From: an uncultured Alteromonadaceae bacterium
GTDB taxonomy: Bacteria; Pseudomonadota; Gammaproteobacteria; Enterobacterales; Alteromonadaceae
Assembly (NCBI GenBank): GCA_947494925.1
Contig: CANLWS010000004.1
Span: 124,001-188,000 of the forward strand
Direction: 5' to 3'
Length of the DNA stretch: 64,000 nucleotides
The notes below the pieces were generated by a model. It did not search any database. It saw nothing but the letters and a program-made list of their open reading frames with translations, and was not told the origin of the DNA. Below are positions 54,001-61,104 of this stretch, in pieces; within the stretch, counting starts at the first letter, position 1, and every line of letters begins with the position of its first letter. A program made the translations under genes and the position numbers.

Positions 54001-54553
54001 CCTTAGCAGCGACGCAGAAATCGACGTAAACGTCACCCAGATCATTGTGGAGAACAGACCACCTATCGCCGACGCAGGCGAGGATATGACCTTTGTTTTA
54101 GGCGAGGAAGTACAATTGGACGGTTCAGCATCCAGTGACCCGGATCTAGGACCTGAGCCTTTAGGATTTAGCTGGTCATTTACGACCCTGCCCACAGACA
54201 GTGTATTGGGCAACGAGAATATTGTAGGTAGCGACGCTGACCTTGCCTCATTCCTACCTGATGTGGTCGGCACCTATGTGATTGACTTACTGGTGTCTGA
54301 CGGCGCGGAGTCGGGAGTAGATACCGATAGTTTGCGGGTTACCATTTTGCCGCCTGAACCACAGCGCTGCGATATGGATAATTCATCTAGCATTGACCGA
54401 CTGGACATTACAATGATCATAGCCAGACGAAATACGCCTGCGAGCACAGAGGACGACCCGGCAGACTGGGATGGCGACGGCAGCATTACGGTTTTGGATA
54501 TCAGAGGCTGTGCACTGGCCTGCGACCTGCCCAGATGTCAGACAGCCAACTAA
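51032..54553 (+). CDS. Large secreted repeat protein with PKD-like domains and a C-terminal dockerin-like module
   Basis: A 1173-residue exported protein with an unusually long N-region before the signal helix (TALLLFVISFSNAYA, cleavage about residue 51). Six tandem units of about 110 residues (about 56-705; DNA period near 330 bases) carry a hallmark GGFVEESITLGDLDTW, then ELVTLTVADTS, LFDPEISV, PDGSLFARTNDF and NDGATNGRSQTGDYQVHFAK; they resemble bacterial pre-peptidase C-terminal domains. Then four PKD/REJ-like domains (about 705-1105, for example PPIADAGEDMTFVLGEEVQLDGSASSDPD). The last 62 residues have two calcium-loop-like repeats (DMDNSSSIDRLDITMII, DWDGDGSITVLDIRGC) followed by a Cys-rich end (CALACDLPRCQ), as in dockerins. 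A cohesin-like gene follows. Confidence 0.85.
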   Translation: MKRSLFPHDEKRVSEPNYLSLGRFGLEVKKAVQLGPTALLLFVISFSNAYANDLVNGGSVDGAISVSGQTDQWFFTGTAGELVTLTVADTSNELFDPEITVFSPSGVLLSSTSAFQAATLYNVALTETGTYSVSIRDGATNGRTQTGLYRVHLAKSKNTNELGTLIDGGFVSESITLGDLDTWQFEATVGELVTLTVADTSSALFDPEISIYSPDGALFARTNDFHAGIIYNGEITQTGTYVVMVNDGPTNGRSQTGDYQVHFAKSINSNEHGTLVNGGFVTESISIGDTDTWRFVAEPGELVTLTVADISNELFDPELSVYTPDGNLFARTNDFHAGMIYAAEISQAGTYVVMVNDGATNGRSQTGDYQVQFAKSSTANEHGELVNGGFVEESITLGDLDTWVFDATSNQLLTLTVADLSSALFDPEISVFAPDGSLFARTNDFHAGMLYNADISQSGRYVVMINDGATNGRSQGGDYQVHLAKSVNTSEHGEISNASFVEETITLGDLDTWTFDAQAGELATLTVADTSGALFDPQISVYSLDGRLVSTAGGFASGIIFNIDITESGTYVVMVNDGATNGRSQGGTYQVHLAKSIGSNEHGQLFGSGTFDETTTLGDLDTVTFFASEGDQISLRMEDLNLALFDPHLVVYTPDGRYFTQASGFTNATLNDLSLPQTGVYVVLMKDGTTNGSSQSGDYRLHFNLPDLPPDPEEPVAVITAPAQVFKNSTIELNGSASFDPDDSPEPLSFSWQLIDVPQGSTITDVAIDETNPALASLVGDLSGIYRVELTVDDGLLSDSTVAEVTVLNRAPIADAGLDQQANEGDSVELDGFASSDPDGDVITYQWQILSVPAGSSVNQLPGDTLPNPVFVADVDGTFEFSLTVSDGEDSSQEDRVSVTVLPGNLAPQARIELEGDTFEVGETVALNGSNSSDPDQGPAPLSYQWSVISTPAESALTTNDILNRTSVLASLVPDVEGVYVFALRVDDGDLSSDAEIDVNVTQIIVENRPPIADAGEDMTFVLGEEVQLDGSASSDPDLGPEPLGFSWSFTTLPTDSVLGNENIVGSDADLASFLPDVVGTYVIDLLVSDGAESGVDTDSLRVTILPPEPQRCDMDNSSSIDRLDITMIIARRNTPASTEDDPADWDGDGSITVLDIRGCALACDLPRCQTAN

Positions 54554-54648
54554 ATCTCAATAAGTAAAGACTATGCCAGTGGCAATAAGATGCGTTTGTC
54601 ACGCCGCCGCTGGCGTTCACCACCATTCACAATGAAAAGGAAAGTAAC

Positions 54649-55245
54649 ATGACAATGCGCAGATTTTTTCAGGTTTTGATTTTCACATTTTTTTTGCACA
54701 ACCAATCAGCTTTTGCCATTCCAATATTATCTTTTAATAATGCCAACGCAGATGTGCTTTATGAGCTTGAAATAGGACAAACCCAAGAAGTCGAACTTTG
54801 GATTTCAGGGCTTGAACAGGATGATTTAGGCGGATTCGACATTGCCTTAAGTTTTGATGATACACCCATATCATTGCTGGGTGCGAGCCTGGCGAGCACG
54901 TTAACAGACTTCGATATTACGTCTTTGCTGACATTCAGCACCAGTTTGTCGCTGTTTGGCGTGTCATTTGCACCTGACCTGTCCGCCCAGGGAGACGCCT
55001 TCTTGTTAGCCAGTATGACCTTTCAAGCTTTGACAACAGGTACCGGTACTCTCGGTTATGATTCAGTGTTGCTGTCTGATGCGTTTGCCGGTCAACTGGA
55101 TGTCCAGGCCTTTACTGCCAGTTTTAATGTGGTACCGGGTAATGTTAATACTATCAACGCACCAGGCTCCTTTGGTCTGGTGTTGATGAGCCTGTTATTG
55201 CTTATCAGGCGGGAAAAATCAACTACGTCTTATCAAGCACATTAA
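54649..55245 (+). CDS. Secreted cohesin-like protein with C-terminal sorting-type anchor
   Basis: A 198-residue secreted protein: signal peptide (FFQVLIFTFFLHNQSAFA), then a cohesin-like beta domain (LSFNNANADVLYELEIGQTQEVELWISGLEQDDLGGFDIALSFDD), as in type I cohesins that bind dockerins. The C terminus has APG, a hydrophobic helix (SFGLVLMSLLLLI) and a basic RREK, a PEP-CTERM-like anchor without the exact PEP. It lies 95 bases after the dockerin-bearing gene, the natural partner. Its 3' end overlaps the convergent regulator by 23 bases. Confidence 0.78.
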   Translation: MTMRRFFQVLIFTFFLHNQSAFAIPILSFNNANADVLYELEIGQTQEVELWISGLEQDDLGGFDIALSFDDTPISLLGASLASTLTDFDITSLLTFSTSLSLFGVSFAPDLSAQGDAFLLASMTFQALTTGTGTLGYDSVLLSDAFAGQLDVQAFTASFNVVPGNVNTINAPGSFGLVLMSLLLLIRREKSTTSYQAH

Positions 55246-57235
55246 AACCAGGTGATGCAGCATAGCCAGGGCAACTTGCACCAAGTTGGTTGCGAAGCGC
55301 TCTGGCTTTTTCAAATTCATCGAGATAGATCCAAACTGTGGCCATGTGATAAAGCGACTGAGGATCGTTTATTTTCTCGAAGCTTTCGGCCTGCTCGCTC
55401 AAGTTTTCGATAAATTTCTCTGAATACATTGTAGGGTCAAGGTCTGCCTGAATAAGATACAGCGCTAACCTTGCAGTCTGTTGCTGCATATTGGCTTCGC
55501 CTTTAGCCACCTCAGACTCCAACGCTGCTGTTGCCTCACGATAAGCCTCCATGGCTTTCGCTTTGTCGCCTTGCATACGGTAAGCATCACCAATATTACC
55601 CCAGATCTGGTATAGCTCATCCCCCCCTTCCCGGCGCAATATGTCCAGTCTGGGTTGGTAAATGGCGATAGCCTGATCGTACTCCTCCAGGTAGTGATGC
55701 AAAGTGGCAATATTCGAAAGCAATACGCTGTTTTTCGGCTGAAACGTCAAGGCTTGTTGGTAATGTTGCTTGGCCTTCTCCAACTCTCCCGCACAAAATT
55801 CAATGGTACCCAGATTGCTGAAGGTCTGGTAGCTGGGATAAATGTTCGAGGCGGCTGTAAACTGTTCGATGGCTTTGTTTTTATCACCAGAAAAATAATA
55901 GAACCGGGCAAGGGTATAAGGTACCTTCCAATTGTCTGGTTCGATATTTTTAGCATGCTCAAGTAGTGACTCTATGCGCTCGTGAATCTCGTTATCTCTG
56001 GCCCTTGCGTACTTACGCATTAAAATTTCAGATAGAGTACGCAATGCATCAACATTATTCGGGTCAAGATCCAAAATTTGCTCAAACTGTTGCTGTGCCT
56101 GATCGAACTCACCTTTTTTACGCGTCAAATTCGCCAATGCCCTTTTAACCGCAATATTGTTGGATGCCAGTTTAATTGCCTGCTGACAATGCATCTCTGC
56201 CTCGGCCAGCTTATCTTTGTCCCCACTTAACACGCTGTGTTCGGTTATCGCTGTACACAGACCCGCATGCCCTAAGGCAAAGTCTGGCGACAAGCGCACG
56301 ACGCTTTGAAATTCCGCCATGGCTTTTAACAACGGCTCTGCCGCTCGGTCTCCTTGTAAATAAAGGGAGCCGTTGGCATACCGTTTTAGCACCGGCCACT
56401 CAACAGTCGGTGGCGGATTATTGTCTACGACTGCATCGCGAAACCAATCTTGCAGCGCATTTTTGAGATAGGTAGACGAGGCGCTGTAAACAAAGCTACC
56501 GGACCAAATCTGACGTGTTGATGTGCCCTCAGTGGCCAGGATCTGAAAAATGATTTGACGCCCCACTTTCTCAGTTTGACCACTTATTACCAAATCGGCG
56601 TTGCCACCGCGAACCAAGTCGAATGGATTCACTGTCCCTGCTTGCAACGTATTGCTAATATCCCATTGCGACGTCTCCGTCATGACTTCCTGCAAAACCT
56701 GACTCAAATCCTCACCACGAGGCCCGTCAAACGTCAGCATGACCAGCACTTTGTTGTCCAGATTCAGAAAAGGTGGTGTGAACAGATCTTGTTGCGGGAG
56801 TGGAGTATCAGATTGCCGGTTAAGGGTACTGGCCAATAAGACAAATAGTGCCACAAACACCGCCCCCAAGTACCATTTTGGCCTGTTGTTAACCACTTGT
56901 TTTTCAGGGATGACAGTATAATTTTCTGTGTCAGGTTGTGTTTCAGAAACAGGAATTTCCTGAGATTCTAAATACAGGGTCCAGCCTTCCACATCCAAGG
57001 CTTTTGCCAGCCGCTCGACACTCACCGCATCAACAGATTCCCCACGAAATATGCGACCAACCAGAGTGCGAGGTGGCTTATCCAGGCTTTCGATGCGTTG
57101 GATTTCAGACGCTACTTCAGCCTGAGATTTAAAGCCTTTGTCTCGCTGGGCAGCACGAAGTTTGGTTAAGGATACTTTGACACCACGAATGCGATTCTTT
57201 GCACTTTTTGACTTATCCGATTCCTGATCACTCAT
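55223..57235 (-). CDS. CadC/ToxR-like membrane protein: HTH, one TM, TPR
   Basis: A 670-residue protein starting at ATG 57235, preceded by AAGGAACG. N-terminal cytoplasmic domain (about 20-105) with an HTH-like stretch (RAAQRDKGFKSQAEVASEIQRI, DAVSVERLAKALDVEGWTLYL), then one membrane helix (about 120-140, WYLGAVFVALFVLLASTLN), a periplasmic domain (KVLVMLTFDGPRGEDLSQVLQ ... ADLVISGQTEKVGRQIIFQIL) and about nine tetratricopeptide repeats (AEMHCQQAIKLASNNIAVKRALANL to the end). This is the one-component membrane-regulator layout. It converges with the cohesin-like gene. Confidence 0.83.
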   Translation of the reverse strand: MSDQESDKSKSAKNRIRGVKVSLTKLRAAQRDKGFKSQAEVASEIQRIESLDKPPRTLVGRIFRGESVDAVSVERLAKALDVEGWTLYLESQEIPVSETQPDTENYTVIPEKQVVNNRPKWYLGAVFVALFVLLASTLNRQSDTPLPQQDLFTPPFLNLDNKVLVMLTFDGPRGEDLSQVLQEVMTETSQWDISNTLQAGTVNPFDLVRGGNADLVISGQTEKVGRQIIFQILATEGTSTRQIWSGSFVYSASSTYLKNALQDWFRDAVVDNNPPPTVEWPVLKRYANGSLYLQGDRAAEPLLKAMAEFQSVVRLSPDFALGHAGLCTAITEHSVLSGDKDKLAEAEMHCQQAIKLASNNIAVKRALANLTRKKGEFDQAQQQFEQILDLDPNNVDALRTLSEILMRKYARARDNEIHERIESLLEHAKNIEPDNWKVPYTLARFYYFSGDKNKAIEQFTAASNIYPSYQTFSNLGTIEFCAGELEKAKQHYQQALTFQPKNSVLLSNIATLHHYLEEYDQAIAIYQPRLDILRREGGDELYQIWGNIGDAYRMQGDKAKAMEAYREATAALESEVAKGEANMQQQTARLALYLIQADLDPTMYSEKFIENLSEQAESFEKINDPQSLYHMATVWIYLDEFEKARALRNQLGASCPGYAASPGFNVLDKT

Positions 57236-57660
57236 ATTTTCGTTCCTTGTAAAATTCCTAAGTGCAGACGAAATAATAACCAAATAACTTGGATTATCCA
57301 GCATTCTTTGCAAATAATAAGGCGATTATTTTTGTTAAATTGGCCGACCGGATTCTTTGGTTACACCAACCGATTGAGAGCCGGTTGGTTGGCATGATGT
57401 TTTGGTGTCAAGCCCCCCCCAAAAATCTAAAATTCATCATCCACGAAAAAATCAAAGAACACCGTTATCCCCTAGAAAGCAATACAATCGTAATCGCGCT
57501 CGCCTTCGGGATTGGTCCGTTTAAGTAAAGTGAGAGTGAAGCCGATCACACTCCCTAAAAAAAACACCACAACTTTTATCGTCAAGCATCAGGTCAATGC
57601 TCTACACTTAGGCGCAATTCAAGATGACTATTGCAGATTATTAAAAGGGAAAGCGACAGC
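57236..57660. other. Intergenic region with a hairpin and repeat remnants
   Basis: This 425-base divergent gap separates the HTH-TPR gene from the CHAT gene. CCAACCG (57366-57372) and CGGTTGG (57382-57388) form a hairpin. The direct repeat shared with 50540 lies at 57447-57480. The last 130 bases are the promoter/leader of the CHAT gene. No gene was seen. Confidence 0.55.
57447..57480. repeat. Direct repeat, right copy (matches 50540-50573)
   Basis: AAAAATCAAAGAACACCGTT followed by ATCCCCTAGAAAGC repeats the left copy with two changes, 6.9 kb away and in the same orientation. Confidence 0.75.
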
Positions 57661-60048
57661 ATGGAATTTGCAGCAATCCAACTCAGCGACATTGTAAGCA
57701 CTGCACTTAACGAACCTACCGAGAACAACGTCAATAAGTTGATGGATGTATACGGTGCGTCTGTTCGAACCGCTGCACGAAAGGAAATTGCTGATTCATT
57801 ACAACGACTCACCTACCCTTCAACACTAATCGTCCTCACTCGATTAATTCTTGAGAATTGTTCAGGTTCCGATTATGAAAAAGGGATCCAACTTGCTGAG
57901 CAATTACTGGCATTCCTCATTGGAGAGGGTGCTACCCATTTAAACAAAGAGCTACATCTACCAGTATGTGCCAGCATCTTGAATAACCTGGCAATGGCCT
58001 ATTTCCAGTTAGGCAGATGGGAGAAATATGAATCCTTATTAAGTCATATGGCAATTCAGTTGCCAGCATTAAAAAATGAAGTTAAGTTTTGGAATGCGGT
58101 TGCATACCTCGGGCAAATATACATACGACAAAACCGTATCGCCGAGGCTCGACAACTTGCAGCGAGTATACCAATAACTGATTACGCTGATGCTGAACAA
58201 ATTTCTCTATTCCTCGATATATTGGATAAGTTTGATAAAAAACGGTTTGAAATAGAAACCCATCCTCTTTTACGGGAAGAGGTTGTTGAAGTATTCCAGC
58301 GAAGCATTGGAGAATGTTTCAACATCATGGCGTCTTTGGATACCAGGATCGATGAAGAGGCTGCAGCAAAAATCAATATGGATTTCCAAGGTTTGGCTCA
58401 GCTTAGACAACAACTGAATACCCTTCTTGAACAACTGCAATCTGACATGGGATTTCCGGAAAAATATGCAACGATTTCTAACGGTATGCGTCGTTGGAAA
58501 GCGGATCTACAGCATTGGTTAGCGCCAAATAGTAGTCAAGATGAACTCACGTATCACAAAATCTCCGACATTCTAGCAGAGTTGACTGACCTGCAATTCG
58601 GTGCACAACTCAATCAAGAGCGAGTTCCTCAGCTATTAGCATCAATTGAACATGCCTTAACCTGGGCACAAACAGCAAAAGATGAACATAGCAGGTGGTT
58701 ATTGAAATGGGGAAAATCCCTTCTTCACTTGCAAACAAGTCAATACGCGGAGTGCGAATCAACAATGATTCAGCTCATTGAAGAAGTGCGAGAACACACA
58801 CTCAACCAGAAGGAAGCAAGGGATAAAGGGAACATTTGCAGTTTCTTTGCAGGTTTGGGGGCAAAAGCCTGTGAGGTGTTCGACAAAACAAACAACACAG
58901 AACTGTTGATGATTGCCTTAGAGACACGAAAAAACCGCTCACTATTGGCCAATCAGAATCAACAACCACACTCAGATATCCGTGCATTTAAGACAAAAAA
59001 CAGACTACAAGCTAAAGCCCATTATTTAAGCATTTCCGTCATCGCTCATCAAAATCGAATACAGAATATTTTGTACACCAGTGACGGTTCCCTGCAAACA
59101 AGTCGAGTAGATATCGACTTGACGGCATTGCGCAAATGTTTGGATCGACTAGACCCAACCCCTTGGTCACTCTTTTCGTTTGGCGCACAGCGGCCTGACA
59201 TCACACTAACGCCGTTACTTCGAATTGTAGAAGAGGCCTATAGTGACGGAATAATTGAACCTGGCGACCATATTTGTGTAGCACTGGATGACCCGGTCAA
59301 CCTGCTTCCAATCCAGTATATTCCTATCGAAGGAAAACCTGCTGTCCAACTGGTTTCGTTTAGTCGTGTGACGTCATTTTCAGATGCCTGCCAAATTGCC
59401 GACAGCACAAGTTATCGACCTTCAAAAGCAAAAGGGATCTTTGTCGCGGCCAAAGAGAAAGATCCGAAGCTGAAGCGACAACTGTTTACCCAGTCTATTC
59501 GCGCGCTATCAGGCGACAACAAGGCGTATAAAAACATTTCGCCAAGCTTTTTGACGGCTAAAGAATTGCTAAGTTGCTTGGGCAAAGATGAAATCATCCA
59601 TATTCAAGCGCACGGATTTTTCAGGCCACTGTCAAATCCCTTTGAAAATTCTGGCTTGGTGGTGTCAGACGGACGAGGCGTCCCCATACGTGATGGTGAT
59701 GTAACAAGACTGCTTACGCCGAGTATGGTGAACAATGAATGTCCAAATCTCTCAAAAAGTCATGTAACGCTAGGTGCTTGTGTTTCTGGTCAAGGCTTGG
59801 AAGGACAAGGAGGCGATGTGCTCGGCTTAGAGATGACACTTCGGCTTTGCGGCGCATCCAGCGTGTTGGCATCACATTGGAACGTTAATACCGAGATGAT
59901 GACAACATTTTGTCACCATTTTTATGATAACTGGGTGAATAAAAAGATGTCTCGCGCAGGCGCATGGCGTAAAGTAATTTTAGAAGACATCCCGACAATC
60001 GACGTCCCAATCCTATGTGGTTTTAGCCTGTTTGGTGATTGGCGATAA
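57661..60048 (+). CDS. TPR-CHAT caspase-like cysteine protease
   Basis: A 795-residue cytoplasmic protein. The N-terminal 500 residues are helical with TPR-like units (ILNNLAMAYFQLGRWEKYESLL, AYLGQIYIRQNRIAEARQL), and the C-terminal CHAT domain contains the caspase-like dyad His651 in IIHIQAHGFF and Cys707 in VTLGACVSGQG, followed by GLEMTLRLCGASSVLASHWNV. Both catalytic residues are intact. ATG 57661 is preferred; a TTG at 57631 would add ten residues. It is the first gene of a two-gene unit: the next start is 15 bases after its stop with a strong ribosome site. CHAT proteases activate by cleaving partner proteins in several bacterial immunity and cell-death systems. Confidence 0.9.
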   Translation: MEFAAIQLSDIVSTALNEPTENNVNKLMDVYGASVRTAARKEIADSLQRLTYPSTLIVLTRLILENCSGSDYEKGIQLAEQLLAFLIGEGATHLNKELHLPVCASILNNLAMAYFQLGRWEKYESLLSHMAIQLPALKNEVKFWNAVAYLGQIYIRQNRIAEARQLAASIPITDYADAEQISLFLDILDKFDKKRFEIETHPLLREEVVEVFQRSIGECFNIMASLDTRIDEEAAAKINMDFQGLAQLRQQLNTLLEQLQSDMGFPEKYATISNGMRRWKADLQHWLAPNSSQDELTYHKISDILAELTDLQFGAQLNQERVPQLLASIEHALTWAQTAKDEHSRWLLKWGKSLLHLQTSQYAECESTMIQLIEEVREHTLNQKEARDKGNICSFFAGLGAKACEVFDKTNNTELLMIALETRKNRSLLANQNQQPHSDIRAFKTKNRLQAKAHYLSISVIAHQNRIQNILYTSDGSLQTSRVDIDLTALRKCLDRLDPTPWSLFSFGAQRPDITLTPLLRIVEEAYSDGIIEPGDHICVALDDPVNLLPIQYIPIEGKPAVQLVSFSRVTSFSDACQIADSTSYRPSKAKGIFVAAKEKDPKLKRQLFTQSIRALSGDNKAYKNISPSFLTAKELLSCLGKDEIIHIQAHGFFRPLSNPFENSGLVVSDGRGVPIRDGDVTRLLTPSMVNNECPNLSKSHVTLGACVSGQGLEGQGGDVLGLEMTLRLCGASSVLASHWNVNTEMMTTFCHHFYDNWVNKKMSRAGAWRKVILEDIPTIDVPILCGFSLFGDWR

Positions 60049-60063
60049 CAAAAGGAGTAAAAC

Positions 60064-60609
60064 ATGCAAAGCGCAATGGAGCTAGTGGCATTGGCAGATG
60101 ATGTAAGCGTAATACGGGCGTTTGAATACCTCGATTTAACGCTAAGAAAAGAAATGGAAAAAGCCGCTCCTGGTAAACTGGAGGAAACGATACAGGAGAC
60201 AAGTGACGCCGTTGAGAGTTTTGGTTCACTGGTGGGAATGTTGGGCGAACATCAAGGCCACAAACTGACTGATGAACAATCTGTGCTCAATGCGAGGCAA
60301 ATCTTCACCGACATCATATTAAAGCACGATGGCGAAGACATCGTAAAATTTGCGCTTCAGAACTGGACCGACGATCAACAATCAGTAGGAAAGATCCTCA
60401 GTGTTGGTTGTGTGGGTGCGGTTTGGATTATATTGGCCACAACGAAAGTGTCGGTGAAAGACAACGAGATCGAAATAGAAAAGTTGCCCTTGATGCCCGA
60501 AAGAATCGAGTTGGAGTCGAAAAAGCTAAAAACCAAATTGAGTGTCGATATAGCTAGTGTGACACAACAGTGTGAAGCGCCGAAAGACGACAAACAACTT
60601 GGCCTGTAA
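60064..60609 (+). CDS. CHAT-linked protein of unknown function, one hydrophobic segment
   Basis: A 181-residue protein that I do not recognise. The first 100 residues are helical (AMELVALADDVSVIRAFEYLDLTLRKEMEK, EETIQETSDAVESFGSLVGML). A single hydrophobic segment (about 108-127, KILSVGCVGAVWIILATT) is followed by alternating charged/beta strands (KVSVKDNEIEIEKLPLMPERIELE) and a polar tail. AGGAG about seven bases before its ATG and a 15-base gap after the CHAT stop imply coupled synthesis, so it is a candidate substrate, effector or regulator of the protease. It is not a gasdermin by length or N terminus. Confidence 0.8.
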   Translation: MQSAMELVALADDVSVIRAFEYLDLTLRKEMEKAAPGKLEETIQETSDAVESFGSLVGMLGEHQGHKLTDEQSVLNARQIFTDIILKHDGEDIVKFALQNWTDDQQSVGKILSVGCVGAVWIILATTKVSVKDNEIEIEKLPLMPERIELESKKLKTKLSVDIASVTQQCEAPKDDKQLGL

Positions 60610-60695
60610 GTCTCAATCGCCATCAGGCTTTGGATAGGATCCTGAAATAAAAGGGGCAATTAAAACGGCTCTATCTCCTTTTCTCAAGTGCATCG

Positions 60696-60721
60696 AAAAG
60701 GCCTGAGTTTACAGGCCTTTT
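60696..60721. terminator. Bidirectional terminator after the CHAT pair
   Basis: AAAAGGCCTG-AGTTTA-CAGGCCTTTT is a perfect 10-bp stem with A and T tracts, 87 bases past the end of the second CHAT gene and just before the 3' end of the convergent small membrane gene. Confidence 0.85.
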
Positions 60722-60731
60722 ATTGAGTTAA

Positions 60732-60968
60732 TTAGGCAATAGGGGGAGAGGGGAAAAGTACTTTCATACAAAAATTAGTCACTGCAATTAGCCAAACAGA
60801 CATGATCAGTACCCACACCATTCCGCCAAATGCAAAAGCGAAATACACCCCGAAGAAAATACTCATATATTCAACAAAATTGACCCACTTAACATGCTTC
60901 ACCCGTGATAAATAGCTCATTAAAATGACTATAGGGGTAAAAAAGCACAGGGCAAAAATCAATGCCAT
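60732..60968 (-). CDS. Small hydrophobic membrane protein
   Basis: A 78-residue protein with a long hydrophobic start (ALIFALCFFTPIVILMSYLS), a second hydrophobic stretch (FFGVYFAFAFGGMVWVLIMSVWLIAV) and a Pro-rich end. The ribosome site is weak. The terminator at 60696-60721 sits just past its stop, which supports a real gene. Family unknown; small YoaK-like size only. Confidence 0.5.
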   Translation of the reverse strand: MALIFALCFFTPIVILMSYLSRVKHVKWVNFVEYMSIFFGVYFAFAFGGMVWVLIMSVWLIAVTNFCMKVLFPSPPIA

Positions 60969-61104
60969 AATTACCAGATCACAATCTAATTTACGGTTAA
61001 AATATCAACCGACATCGTTTAAGAATAAAAATCTAAATATTAGGCGGAAAACTTATGAACTGCGACTAATGGGCACTAATTGTTTATTTCGTTAGATTTT
61101 CTGA

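Noticed and set aside
60064-60609. Gasdermin identity for the CHAT partner
   Set aside because: It is about 181 residues with one mid-protein hydrophobic helix and no N-terminal Cys; bacterial gasdermins are longer and beta-rich.
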